In this document: one piece after another, positions 46,601-58,690 of the stretch
Position numbering within the stretch: the first letter of the stretch is position 1
Layout of the letters: every line of letters starts with the position of its first letter
NCBI GenBank assembly: GCA_030490835.1
Contig: CM059977.1
Coordinates: 7,902,765-7,966,764, forward strand
Source of the DNA: Annona cherimola
Taxonomy: Eukaryota; Streptophyta; Magnoliopsida; Magnoliales; Annonaceae
Length of the DNA stretch: 64,000 nucleotides
Direction: 5' to 3'
Notes under the pieces: model-generated
Databases searched by the model: none
Told to the model about the DNA's origin: nothing
Seen by the model: the letters and a program-made list of their open reading frames with translations, nothing else
Program-made: the position numbers and the translations under genes

Positions 46601-48399
46601 CAGTCGGATGCGGAAGACTATTCATGACAAACATTTCCCGTGGGGCACTTTATTAGATCGATAGTACGTGGCCATATTCATGCATGCCTGTGAGGTTGAT
46701 TAATTATTGCCATCGATGAAATTGGTGGCCTAGATCATGGCCGTGAGGGTGGGTCATGAACCCGCTGGATCACCAATATATATTGAATGATTGGGAGGAG
46801 GAAGCTATACATCGAACTCGGAACTTTTGGATCTTGGAAGTGGGACAACAGATCGTAGATCGGGACCGTCCATATGGTGGCATCCTCGAAAGGTTTGGAG
46901 TATCCTAAAAAAATATGGTTTCTGAGTGCTGATACGACAATCACGGAGTTCCATTTCTGTTGCCAGCAAATAGATGGTTGAAGAGACAAGTACACCGATG
47001 GTGCGTTGTCAGTCGGCGAAAAAAGGCCAAGATCCACATACAGATATTGGGGTGTATTTGGCAGTGGGGTGGGGCCAAGAGCAGACCCAGTCCCAGATCG
47101 AGTGATCTGGATCAGTGGGCAATAGTGGTCGACTGTGGAAAAAGGGAGGCCGAGTGCAGATGTCCTTGCTCTAAGCGGGGAAGCGATCATCGCCTAAATG
47201 ACAGGAAGGCACCTGAACTTTTTTGTATATGTAGACCCAGCAGCAGCAGTAGGGCAGCTGCCATGCCATGCCACTTCACTTGGGTAGGGTTAGTACGTCA
47301 GACGCACGAAACTGGCCAGCCCCACCATCTCTATATCATCCGAACGAAAAGCCAGAGTCTGTCCAATCCCGCTAAAAACATCGGATTCATTTCTGACCAT
47401 CTCTCTGACTCCACATACTGCTGTGGACCATCTAACCAATGGATCGGGTCTACCGGCACAAGCTGCTTGTGCTGTTCACTTGTTTGCATCTAGCCTGTGC
47501 TAGTTAACACTTACCTATTTTGAGACGTGGGGTGTGATTAGTTCTAGGGCTATTTGTATTTACTTACCAGTTTTTTTAAATAAAAAAATAAAAATAAAAA
47601 TTTACCTCATAATTGTTGATTTTGCAAAATTTTTTAAAAAATCCAATTACAAACTGGCCAAAAAACTGTATCATGGAGGAAGCTAAAGTTTAGTTACTCA
47701 AAATTGAGCCTTTTTGCCCTCAAAATTAATTAATTAATTAAATTGGGTACAATTTAAAACAAGTATTACATGGCAGAGATTAAATGTAATTAGGTGAACT
47801 ATGAGATAATCCATTGAAAGTTGATGAAAAGAGTGTATCTGTTGCAGACGAAAATCATAATGGGACTTTTTTTAAAAAAAAAATCAATGGTCACTCGTAA
47901 ATTTTATAAAATCTCAAAATGGGGAGGCATGCAATTGCAAATGCGCCTCAGTTTTAACTTGGGAACGAGAGTAAATGCCTAAATGGGCTCTTTTCATTTT
48001 TTTTTTTTTTTTTTTTTTTTGGATCATAATTCTCCATTATAAATATTTCCATTATATGAAAATTAATTTTAATTAACCTTGTGTGCAATTCACAAAAATG
48101 TAAATGCACGGGGTTCTTTATAATTATATTTTTATATTATAAATACATTGCATATTTGGATCTTTAAAAAAATCAAAAAATGGAAAACCTGAGGGGTTCC
48201 AAAATTGTACATGGTCTTATACCAGCAGAGCCCGGAGTAAGTAATGTAACGTGGCCGATACTGATCATGGGATGGGAGTAGCCCAGTCAAAATAAATATA
48301 AATTATTTCGAATACAACAAAGATGACTTCAAGTCCCAAAGAGGGCGTAATTTAACCTTAAATATCTCGGCTATGAGAGGAAAAGAATAGTTCCCTTCC
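46601..48399. other. Intergenic DNA, no gene assigned
   Basis: About 46730-47490 is GC-balanced and has long overlapping frames on both strands (46735-47190 minus, 46960-47493 plus), neither recognised. A T-run lies at about 47998-48020. The rest is AT-rich. Confidence 0.4.
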
Positions 48400-50012
48400 T
48401 TTCCACCTACAAGCAAAACGCCCCAATTTTAAGGAATCTGAATATGAGTTGGTTGGTTTGTAAATGAAGGGGACGCATCATTAGTTGCCTCCTCCACAAA
48501 TGGCCCATAAAACCCAAACATGCTACACATGCTGATGTTTCCTCTCGAGGGCTCCCATAATAGGCCAAAAAGGCCAGTCCACCCATCAATGTAGGCCAGC
48601 CAGATGTTTCCATTTTATTGGAGGGCTCGAAAATGATAGCTAGACATCCCAATCAGGAGATTTCCACCTAATAAGATTGGCTATCCAAGGCACATGAGCA
48701 TATATATATGAACATTGCCTCCACTGAACAAGTGGGCTAAAAGCCATAAGCCATGAATAAGTGTGCCACCATTGAAGAAATGTAATGGCAAATCTCTTCT
48801 CCAAAACCATGCTGCCACGATGGGGTCAGTTTGAGAAGTCATTTTTAGTGGACTCTGTGTAGCTTTGCCCAAATATCTCTGTTTTTTATTTTTCCTGATC
48901 TCTTCTATTAATTCCTGGCGACTCCTAGCTAGCTAGCTAGCTACTCTGCTTTAAGCTTGTTTTCATACTCCATGTTTCCATCGTCTTTTTTTCCTGCTTC
49001 CACAATAATAACTAGAACTCGAGAGGGTGTGAGGTCCACAAAACACCATCATGCTAGGCCTGTCATCACAGTAGTATAGTTCCCACACGTGCGATCTATA
49101 TTTGATGGGCCATTTATGAGGTAGTGCGCATGTTGCAGCTTGGCATCAGTAAAAATGGTGCCTAATCAAGTGGGGCTGCATTTTTATATTTTTTCAAACC
49201 TTGAAGAGTGCATGATGAGTGGCCCACTACTCTGAAATGTGTGCCATGCAAGGAATGTAATTGGACCCACAGGTCGGCCTCCATGTTTCAGACATTCTAC
49301 AAATGAGCTAAGTCTTTTGAAACAGAAATACTCCTCCAGCTCTAAACAAGACACATTTGTGTTGTAACACTGTTTTTAGTATATTGAAAATAATAATCTG
49401 GTAGAACTTCCTATGTTCCATGTAGAACAAAATAGAAAATTTCATACATAAAACTCAGGGGACATTTTAGCGTGTAATCTCATTGTGGGACATAAATCTT
49501 GGTGTCTCCCCAGTCCCCACATCATTTATTCCCGTTTTTCAAATAATATTACCTGTCTGCACTCTGCACTCTGCACCTGCCCAAACAAACCGGCTTGAAT
49601 TCCGCAGCATTTTTTACCCTTTCCTGTGAATGCATGCTACAAGTAGTCTGGGGGTGCAACTCCAGTCCTCGAAACTTAGGTTTGCTTAACACTAGCATTA
49701 ATTTTAAAAAATTTAAATTTTAAACTTCAAACTTTTTTATGGAGAATATAAACTTTAACCTTAATACTGATACTGTTTATAAACCCTTAACTCTAGTTCT
49801 ATTTGTATCAGTTGAATTTCTGTGGAACTTTGATTTAGAAATCTGTTGGCAAGTTTCATTTGAGTTAATGAGTGATAATTTTTTTTAATTTTCGTATAAA
49901 TATGTGGTGATAACAATACCTAAACCCTCACATTATTTGTTTAGGTTGTAATCAGATTGAAATTTGAGTTAGAATTTCGTTGAAAAGTTTTTATTTGAGT
50001 TAAAAGTGATAA
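48400..50012. other. Intergenic DNA, no gene or clear repeat
   Basis: A (GCTA)n tract of five units lies near 48929-48948. The composition is less AT-rich than the flanks, but frames at 48407-48652 (-) and 48681-48872 (-) match nothing I know. Confidence 0.4.
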
Positions 50013-50183
50013 ACTTAGCCATCCACGCAATGCCCAATTGGTAACTTTTACCAAGCATCGCACTCGGGTTCAAATGGTGGTGGAAGTTTTTGTCTTTTAG
50101 TTTATTAAGTGGGAAATTGTGTCTCCCGAGTTGATAGGTAAGAGTATATTGTCTCCATATTGAAAGTTGTAAGAATATTCTTA
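50013..50183 (+). mobile_element. SINE lacking its 3' tail
   Basis: Head with A-box-like GCCCAATTGGTAACTTTTACC and B-box-like GGGTTCAAATGGTGG, then GGGAAATTGTGTCTCC and TTGTAAGAATATTCTTA, the point where SINE sequence normally continues AATGTCTCAGA. A family A MITE begins there instead. Confidence 0.65.
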
Positions 50184-50475
50184 GGGTGTGTTTGGTTGGA
50201 GGTAAAACTTTTTGATGAAAACTTTTCAGAGCAGAAGTTGTCATGTTGATAAAAAATGATGTGATATGATAGGGGTAATAATGAGGTGTAAAGAGAATAA
50301 AGTTAAAATAGATAGGGTAGTTGTATGGGTATTTGTGTGGAAATGATTGAAAAGTAGGGTTGTTTATATAGAAAAATGTGAAAAAATAATTAAAAAATAA
50401 GGTAGTTATGGGGAGTGAAAAGTTTTTGATTGAAAAGTTTTCATTGACATGTTTTGTGTGTAACCAAACACACCC
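50184..50475 (+). mobile_element. Family A MITE with TTA duplication
   Basis: A 292-bp element with ends GGGTGTGTTTGGTTGG / AACCAAACACACCC and TTA on both sides (50181-50183, 50476-50478). This is the best preserved A copy of the window together with 642-908 and supports the Tourist/PIF-Harbinger call. Confidence 0.9.
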
Positions 50476-50478
50476 TTA

Positions 50479-50735
50479 GGCTTTTTTTTATTAGGATTTA
50501 TACAACGTGACAACTGATATTACAAACAAGTACATTCACAATCCTCATAATATTAAGAAATTTTTTCCTACAAACCCTACATTGGGGGAATTGTAAAGCT
50601 CCCACAACTTGCGGGGAAATTGTAAAACCCCTGCAACTGCAGAAGATTATTATAAAATTTTGTTATACAATACCCATAAGTGATTCAAACCCACAATTTG
50701 TCAATCATTGCCTTGTGGGTTTCTCTGTCGTCATG
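50479..50735 (-). mobile_element. SINE-like element, second family, reverse orientation
   Basis: The plus strand begins with a T-run (GGCTTTTTTTATTAGG), which is an A-tail in reverse. The body has GGGGAATTGTAAAGCTCCC. The reversed head has TTGTGGGTTTGAATCAC as a B box. The copy at 58410-58690 shares this body style. Confidence 0.6.
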
Positions 50736-51129
50736 GCAAAAATATCTTATAACTTGATTGTGATACAAATTGTAATGGATGTAAATATATACGAATAAAA
50801 ATTGAAATTGATGTAAATATATACCAACAAAAAAGTAACAAATTTAGATTTTTCATATAAGTATATAATAGTAACAAATCATTTAAGTAAAAATAATAAT
50901 ACATCACTTAAATAAATTTTTAAAAATGTAGAAATGTATAATATTTTTTCTATGAGAAAATTTAACCTGTAAAAATAAGATAAAATAAGAAAATAAATAA
51001 AAATAATAAATGATAAATGTAAACATATATGCAAATAAAAATAATTTAATTTATCTATAATCTAAGTTTAACATTATAAACATGAATTTAATTTATATTT
51101 ATGCTTAAGATATATAAATATGAAGAAAT
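50736..51129. other. AT-rich intergenic DNA
   Basis: No feature beyond short A/T tracts. Confidence 0.4.
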
Positions 51130-51366
51130 ATTTTAAAACTTAGATAATAATATGATGCGATAGAATAATGATGAGAAGTATAAAAAATTAAAGTTAAAAT
51201 AGATAAGATAATTATATAGAAAGAAGTCAAAATGATTGAAATATGTATAATTAATATAAAAATATAATAGTTAAGAAGTTAATTGTCAAATTACATCAAA
51301 AGAGACATAGAAAGGAGTGAGATTTTTTTTTTTTTTTTACTTTTATATGTTACCAAACATATCCTA
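51130..51366 (+). mobile_element. Family A MITE, degraded
   Basis: Interior AATATGATGCGATAGAATAA, AAGTTAAAATAGATAAGATA, ATAGTTAAGAAG and right end GTTACCAAACATATCC. Confidence 0.6.
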
Positions 51367-51547
51367 AAATTTTTAACTACAATATAGAAAATCATTGATA
51401 AAAAAAATAGTTATTAGAAACAAAAATCAGTTTTGCTATTAAATTTCATAGCTAATATTGCTTAAAATTCATGTAGAATATATGGGAATATGGATATTGA
51501 GTAATCCTAGATATTTATCTATCATTGATAATTTGATTCATATAGAT

Positions 51548-51804
51548 ATCCACATATATTTTTTGTATTGGATTATATTTACATGATGTCTCAACTTATA
51601 TTACATTAAAGCTTTGAGATAATTTTTACAATTTTTCAAAAAAAGTTTTCCAAATAGGAATGAGGAAACCACAGGCTCTCAAATATTAATAAGAAGATAA
51701 AACTCCTAAGACGCGAAGACCCGAATTCAATACTAAGACTTCCACTAACAGAAGCATTAGCTCTGACCGCCTGCACTACTCACAAGTGGTAGACATCCGC
51801 ATAT
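51548..51804 (-). mobile_element. SINE, reverse orientation
   Basis: The minus strand carries the 3' block TCTCAAAGCTTTAATGTAAT and GTGGTTTCCTCATTCC of the same family as 9060-9317; the reversed head has GTATTGAATTCGGGTC. The imperfect 10-bp repeat atccRcatat flanks it (51548-51557, 51795-51804). Confidence 0.65.
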
Positions 51805-52799
51805 TTAATCCTACATGAATATCAACTTAACTCGACCAGTTCATATATTCATAGATTCATATACATGATTTTAAAAATTCGTTAAAATAATCTAAATTAT
51901 TAAACTGAACATGACTCGTCGTCAATTTTTAAACATTGCAACAAAGCTGAATTAAATCGATGATTCCATTAAAGTTTTAAGAAATATTGTTAAAATTGAG
52001 TTGACATCAATATATACCATATGATCCAACCCGATTTACATCCATAATTATATTATTGCAAATGAGTGATGATAAACTGCATAATCATAAAAAAATTGAA
52101 TACTTCTTTTGTTGAAGCATGTTTCTCCAGAAGCGTTTGCATGAGTCCTACGAGAAACCTGCAAAAGAAGAATATGTAAATATATAGACAGAACAAGATG
52201 GATGAGCCTGTTGAAAGCACTTGCAGCACTAAGCATGCATATATGGGGAGAGAGACCAGTAGGAATCCTCACACGTCATTTCATGTACTAGCAAGTAAAA
52301 TCACACTAAGCTAAAACGATAAAAAGTGAGAATGTAGTTGATAATATGGACGTAGAAAACCACTTGGAAAGGTGGGCTTTATCAACCATTTCAGCCATCC
52401 ATTTTGCTGCAACTCCTCATGGTGCTTAGCAGTTCTTAACAGCTGGCCAGCTTTTTCAACAGTTAATTCCCAACCATCCCATCCATGCTTTTCGGATGGA
52501 TGAGCACAGGAGACCACGAACGTACGAGTAATGCTGTAGATGGATTCAATCTCTCTGTCTCCTCATCGATCTCACCCTCATGTTCTAATCCTAGCCAGAC
52601 ATCCAAGATAAAACTTCCAGGACTGCTTTCATTTACGAATATTTGCCTCGTCCTGCTCAACAGGCCCCCTCCCCGTGTTGCACTCGCGGCTAGCTGTTTC
52701 GTCCTTTGTTGGGGTTTTACATGGACAAATTTTCAGGTAGATATATAAAATTTTAGTTTTATATGTACGCTATGCTTCAATCAAGCTCTTCCATTTTTA
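51805..52799. other. Intergenic DNA, no gene assigned
   Basis: About 52300-52740 is more GC-balanced with short overlapping frames (52311-52517 minus, 52485-52748 plus) without known relatives. Confidence 0.4.
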
Positions 52800-53130
52800 A
52801 CATGGTAATGCTTAATGAAAAATTGACTCCATATGTTACATTTAAAATTATTTATATTATCATGAAAACTCTTTCATTTATCTAATATTACTTAGCATAA
52901 GGCCTATCTACAAATAATATAAAATTAACATAATAAAATAGTTTAATATTAAATATCATTTTTAAAGTTTTATGCTCAACATCTAAAAAGATCTAAAATG
53001 TCACTAATATAGGGATAAATAAAATTTAAAATTATTATTATATTATAAGACATATATTAATGGATCAAATTTTTTTTTATAATTTACATATGAATATATA
53101 TTTTTAAGAAAATGCGGTATATGCACATAG
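52800..53130 (+). mobile_element. Family D relative (old MITE)
   Basis: Blocks TACATTTAAAATTATTTATA, TAATAAAATAGTTTAATATT, CATCTAAAAAGATCTAAAAT and ATGCACATAGACATTG-like end. GC-rich termini lost. Confidence 0.5.
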
Positions 53131-53890
53131 ACATTGAAGCTTAATATTCATGCAATTTTTTTACTTTTATAATTTTTTTGTGCGGAGATGTGGATAATTT
53201 TCACTGTCCAAAATTTATATTGTTTAAATTTTTAAAAATAAAAAATTCAGCATTTTACATTTCGAATTTGGATTGATTTTCTTCCGAAAAAGACAATGCG
53301 TTCACAGGAGTACTGGGTGGGAGGCTAATTGGGAAACACGAATCGTAGTTAAAAGTCAACGATGTCGCTTAAGTGTCTGAAATGGATCCAAGCCATTGAC
53401 TAATTGGTGCACACTAACAAGTTTTGGTCAAACACATGAATTAGGGCGTCAGCCCACTGATGAGGCAGCCCACGTGGGTGTTGGGCAACAAATATGTGAA
53501 AGTGTATAGAAAGAGAGGGAGAGGGAGCTGAGAGAGAGCTCTGGTATTCTCTGCCCATCATAATCAATCAAACAGGAGTTGACTTTCGTTTCTCTAGTGT
53601 ATGTGCCACATAAATTATAAAATATCACAAAGCTGACCCCAGTAGCCATGGCCCATCGGGGGATGTAAACAGAATAGCTAGCAAGTGGCCTGGCCTTTCG
53701 CTCCATCATGCACAACTGCGCCACGTTGGAATCTGAACGTCCAAACATCCACTTCAATCCCAAGTTGGCACTGGATTTGACAGCTTCGCGTATGGTTTGG
53801 TCGGGGGCTCTGGATAAAGACACGACCTGGACTCAGTTCTCACTTACCTCTACTCTGCATGTTTTAAATTTTTATACATACATACATACT
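53131..53890. other. Intergenic DNA, no gene
   Basis: Frame 53449-53823 (-) is unsupported. A (CATA)n tract lies at 53875-53888, next to a family D copy. Confidence 0.4.
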
Positions 53891-53894
53891 TAGA

Positions 53895-54572
53895 AAATAT
53901 TCAAGTGCAGCGCCACCGCACCGAAATTACAGTGCAGTGGCGCTGAAATGGGCCCTACGTGATGATAAAATCATAATCTACACTGCACATTGTATTTAGA
54001 ATAATGTATTCTATTACCATATCAATTTTCATCCCAATCGGATATGCGTATGGACTCTACCTGAAAATGGTACAAATTCAACGTAATAAAATAGTTTGAT
54101 GTAAATAACAACTTTAAAGTAGTTTTGTCAACACGTATATCATATTTTATAAAATTTATATATGGATAAATGATTGTATAAAATTTCATTGCAATCTAAT
54201 ATATATGGGGCCCATTTTTGGGCAAATGTACCACTGTTCTAGTGTAATGGCGCTGCACCGGAACAACGGTACATTTGATCAAAAGTAAGCTCCACACATA
54301 TTAGAATGTAATGAAACTTTATACAATCATTTATCCATATATAAATTTTATAGCAAATGGTTTACTTGTTGAGAAAACAACTTTAAAGTTGTTATTTACA
54401 TCAAACTATTTTATTACGTTGAATTTGTACCATTTTCAGATGAGGCCCATGTACATATCTGATTGGGATGAAAATTGGTATGGTAATATAATACACTATT
54501 CTAAATATAATTGGTGGAGTAGATTATGATTTTATGATCATGTGGGGCCCATTTCGGTGTCGCTGCACCTGA
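53895..54572. mobile_element. Two family D MITEs head to head (long inverted repeat)
   Basis: The left copy (about 53898-54255) and the right copy (about 54230-54572) are inverted. The outer ends ATTCAAGTGCAGCGCCACCG and, in reverse, ATTCAGGTGCAGCGACACCG match. The centre has GGTGCAGCGCCATT and ACCGGAACAACGGTACATTT. Arms of roughly 330 bp share TTCTATTACCATATCAATTT and AACTTTAAAGT. (CATA)n lies to the left and ATATATAT to the right. No coding capacity. Confidence 0.75.
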
Positions 54573-55694
54573 ATATATATATTCTTCTCTTAGTCTCCCC
54601 CATTTTAGTTACAGCGTTAACCACCGGTTTTATAATGTTCTCTCGCTTTTTCATGAATTTTACTTTAAGGAACTTTTACATATATACCATACAACAAATT
54701 TCCTTAAATGGAGTCATTGCACTTGCTGCATATGCCTCCAGTTGGCTGCAAATAATGATCTTCAACAACCATATATGTGGCTGCTAGCCGGCTATCATAC
54801 GTCGAGGCATCTGAACAGATGCACCCATCTCATTGAAATGTTTTTCGTATAATGTTGCATGCAACTAAAATTTCGCTGCAAATATTATAATATTCGGAGC
54901 TATGGATCTAGATTCAAAAAAAAAAAAAAAAGATTGAAGTCAACTGCATACAATTTCAAGTTGTAATATCACGCGTAGTCAAGTTCACATTTGGCAACAA
55001 AAAGTGATTGTATATGAGAAATTTTCTTGTAGTGATCCCGGTTGATAATTGCAAACAAGTAACACATTTAGGGTTGTTTCATAAAATTCGAATGGAATTT
55101 GAGACCGGAATATGGTTGTTATGTTTAGGAACATGTATGAGATATGAAAAGTAAACATGAGGGAAAATTGAATCGTTAAATGTTATCAAACAGGAAGTAA
55201 GATTATTACTATTATTATTTTAATAAATAAGTAAGATTATTATATGTTAAAAATGAGAAAATTCAAAATAAATTTCAAATACTAAATAGTCGAACAGTTT
55301 TTAAGCTTTAGATATTACAAATGCAATCAAATTATTAGATAATCATTACCCTTGTCATGTCGCATTTTTTATTTTTTTCCGTTACAAATCAAACCATGAA
55401 AAAGCTTTTAGTTCTTTGCGGGAAAATATTTTCTTGCTTTAGTTATTTGCTAAAGCCTTTCGCAATAAAGAAACTTTGATTGCTAAATATTAGAATTCAG
55501 TTGGGATCATAGATCCCCTCACTGCGGAAGCCATGAGAATCTGTTTTGATATACATTGGGGGAGAGAGATGGGGTTTTGAATGAAGATCGTCCAATTATA
55601 TTATGTACCGATATAATCATTCGGGAAGTTAAAGCCAAGTGATAGCTATAGTCGGAGTTTCTTTCCATCATGTGTTGAAACATAGCAGTTCATG
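54573..55694. other. Intergenic DNA, no gene
   Basis: The frame at 54542-54787 (+) looks hydrophobic, but it starts within the MITE and has no relatives I know. The rest is AT-rich. Confidence 0.4.
55020..55036. mobile_element. Orphan CACTA-type terminus
   Basis: The sequence TTTTCTTGTAGTG is the reverse complement of CACTACAAGAAAA, the standard CACTA (En/Spm) end. No partner end was found at a fitting distance on the left. Confidence 0.4.
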
Positions 55695-55699
55695 GGTTG

Positions 55700-56015
55700 T
55701 TATCCTATATACCTAGGTGTACTTAGCTTTAGTGTACTCGGATGCAAATATTTAGTTTTTATTTTTTTAAAATTTTTTACAAAGCTATTAATCTAATTAT
55801 ATTAAACATATATGCTAATTTTTACTATTTTTAGAGATTCGTAGATTTTTTGAATTTTTTAAAAATCTAAAAAATCTACAAATCTCAAAAAATGGTAAAA
55901 ATTAATACACACATTAAATATACTTAGATTAATATTTGTGTAAAAAAATTTAAAAAATAAAAAATGAGTTAAATGTACCGAATGCACTGAGGTGCGCCTA
56001 GGTGCATTTAGGCAT
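55700..56015 (+). mobile_element. Family B MITE
   Basis: Starts CCTAGGTGTACTTAGC and ends GGTGCGCCTAGGTGC. Inverted cores TTAATCTAATTATATTAAAC and TTAAATATACTTAGATTAAT are separated by an almost perfect palindrome of AGATTTTTTGAATTTTT / AAAAATCTAAAAAATCT type. Confidence 0.7.
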
Positions 56016-56129
56016 TCCTAGGATTCATTGCACATCAATTGTGTTTAGATAACTTGTTTTCTAGTTAAATGGAGGTTTCTTTTCACTAAAAAAAACTTTG
56101 ATTACTAGAATTGAAATTTCCATTGCAAA

Positions 56130-56358
56130 ATACTACAAGAAAACTGACCATTAACAATAATACTTTTGCAAAAAAAGTATAAACTGGCAATAGAAAAGAT
56201 GCTTTATTGTCATTTTAAGTTTTTAGCAACAAACTATACTATTGTGATATATTAATTTTGTCATGAAAATCATTGTCGAAATATCTCCCAACCATTTGTG
56301 GGAAAATTAATTGTTATAAAAAATTTATGCAATAAAGAAGTCAACTTTTTCATAGTGA
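56130..56358. mobile_element. Small CACTA-like MITE
   Basis: The left end TACTACAAGAAAACTGACC and the right end, read in reverse, CACTATGAAAAAGTTGAC are inverted about 225 bp apart. CACTACAAGAAA is the CACTA signature. The 3-bp flanks do not match, so the call is tentative. Confidence 0.4.
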
Positions 56359-56509
56359 TCAGTTTAGGTGGTTCTAGCATTATAAAAGTAATTAACCCCT
56401 CAAAAATACAGTTGTTGTCATTAAAAATAATTAGCAATTAATAGTTCTTATTGTAAAAATAATTTTCTGTGAAAGAAAATTTCATTAAATACAAATATCA
56501 ATTGGTAGC

Positions 56510-56850
56510 GGTGTGATCATTTATGGCTAGCCACATCGATGCCCCCATGTGTCCAGCCATTTTTTATTTTTTTAAAATATATAATGTTAAGTCTATTTAA
56601 TCTATAAATCAAAATTTAAAATTTTTAAATATATTTATATTTTTTATTTTTAAATATAGGAACATTGTCGTAATTTTCTACCTGTAAAAGTTATAACAAT
56701 GCCCATGTGTTTAAAATTAAAAAATATATAAACATATCAAAAAAAGATAAAAGTTAGTTTATAAATTAAATACACCTAACTTTACATATTTACAAAAAAA
56801 TTTAAAAATGAGCTTTATGGCCGGACCTAAGAAGATCATTCCTCCAATTG
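56510..56850. mobile_element. Family B relative
   Basis: Ends include ATGGCTAGCCACAT and ATGGCCGGACC. The core has AAGTCTATTTAATCTATAAA and the inverse TTTATAAATTAAATACACC. It has the B layout with different terminal motifs, so a sister family is possible. Confidence 0.45.
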
Positions 56851-57559
56851 GTATTATCTTTATGCATGATATTTTTATATGTGTACCTTAGATCAATGAT
56901 TATGTGTTTTTTTGGCTTGTAATATTTGTAATTTTTCAATTCACGTGAACCTTGTCTTTCTTAACAAAAACTAATCTTTTATAAAGATTAGTTATTTTTA
57001 CAACAATAATCATATTTTTTCAAAGATTAATTACGTTTGTAATGAAAATAATTATTTTTTGATGTTAGTTTTTCATAGTTATTATTTATTTATAAAAATG
57101 ACTATCTAGTTGTCTATCCAGAGATAGTTTTTCCTACTACTAACTATTTTGCTTATAACAATGAATTAACTTTGACATCAATAAATATTTTATTACTAAA
57201 AATATTTATCATAATGAAAAACTAACTATAAGAAATTTAATTTTAGGTAAAAATAATATTTGTTGCAAAAAATATATGTTTTTTACCCTACTTTCATGAA
57301 GATGCATGATAACAGATAATATTTTGGCAAACGAATAAAAGTTTTATTGGAAAACCATAATCATAGACTACTAAATACATTGTTATTTATAATTATTAGT
57401 GTAAGAAAGTGACTAAATAAGTAGTTATATACAAAATGCCCGTCTGTCGTTCATATGTGCTACACATTTACTTTACGTGACAAAATACGTAGTTATGTGC
57501 TACACGCCTACACATTTACTTCATGTGAAAAGGTAAGATAGTCATTTACAATTTCCGGC
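56851..57559. other. AT-rich intergenic DNA
   Basis: Contains several near-repeats of an ATAATTATTTTT / GTTAGTTTTTCATAGTTATT kind, which may be the interior of a decayed CACTA-like element. No gene. Confidence 0.35.
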
Positions 57560-57845
57560 ACTATTTTCAATGGGGTGTGATCATTTCTGACTACTTTGAC
57601 CGGTTCAAGATAAATATTTGATTTTTAAAAATTGTTTTATGGAGGTGTTAATCTAAATATATTTAATCTATGTACCAAATTTTACCTTTTTGAAAAATAT
57701 ATATTTATTTTGAATTTTTAACATAGAAGTATTTTTTATGAAAAAATCAGAGTATTTAGTTTATATATTAATATTTTTACAAAAAAAAATTTTGATCTGT
57801 TCCCAAATAAGGACATTTGCAGCCTGGAGTAAAAGATCATACGCC
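57560..57845. mobile_element. Family B relative, second copy of the sister type
   Basis: GTGATCATTTCTGACTAC on the left and GGAGTAAAAGATCATACGCC on the right are roughly inverted. The core has TTAATCTAAATATATTTAAT and AGTTTATATATTAATATTT. Confidence 0.4.
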
Positions 57846-58409
57846 ATTTGAAATAACATCGAATTTCTCCACCAAACACTTCAATGTAGAGGGTAAAAAA
57901 GCGAACATTTTTTAAATAATCATCTCGTGAAACTTAAGCGTTTAAAAATTTCACAAACTCAGGTACCAATGTCCAAATGCCCGTTTGTAGTTCATATGCA
58001 GTTTTTCTATGATTTTTTTTTTTTTTTTAAAAAAAAAGCCTGTTGTATCATCATCATTACCTATCACTGTAGCAGCGAGAAGGATGATGGAGCATGCACT
58101 TTGGAATTGCCAAGGCTGCATTGCAATATTGTTGCGATATTATAATATTAAAAACAATCTAGATCATGTCTAGCTGACATGCACAAATAAACTGTGTGCA
58201 TGGATATTTGATTTTTGGTGGACTTGTAATTTTGCTGCGCTTTTATGAAGGAAGAGGATGTGGTAACTGGTAAGTGTTTCCTCCCCTGCGAAGGCTAATA
58301 GCTGATGCTTCATCGGAATTGCGGATTAGAACAGCCTGGGCACTATTTTTAGGTGAAACAGTGACCACCCCTCCCTCGTGCCAACACCTTTCACTAGCAT
58401 TATTTTTTT
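57846..58409. other. Intergenic DNA, no gene
   Basis: A T-run followed by an A-run at about 58015-58038. The small frames are unsupported. Confidence 0.4.
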
Positions 58410-58690
58410 TATATTTTATATACATTATGACATCTAGATATTACAATAAAGTATATTTACACTTTCACATTATAAAAAAAAAATTTCTTAAAACCCCCCA
58501 CCATAGGGAGGAATTCTAAATCTCCACGAGGGTCCACAAGGGGGACAATATTGTAAACAACAGAGAGGGCTAAACTGGTGTAAAATTTCACCTATTATCC
58601 ATCAGTCACCAGCAACTTCTCTAACTCACATCGTCCCCCAGATGGGACAGCGTGGTGACTACAATGCGTACCTTGCATTTCGTGCCAACG
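58410..58690 (-). mobile_element. SINE-like element, second family
   Basis: The plus strand starts T-rich (TTATTTTTTTTATATTTTAT). The body has CCCCCCACCATAGGGAGGAA and CCACGAGGGTCCACAAGGGG. The reversed head has a GTAGTCACCACGCTGTCCCA stretch. Its order resembles the element at 50479-50735. The head is tRNA-like only in part. Confidence 0.45.

Noticed and set aside
46735..47493. Overlapping 151- and 177-codon frames on opposite strands
   Set aside because: No recognisable domain, no splice signals tied to them, and both strands open over the same bases.
54542..54787. 81-codon hydrophobic frame resembling a small membrane protein
   Set aside because: Begins inside a MITE end and has no known relatives; AT-rich DNA often gives hydrophobic frames.
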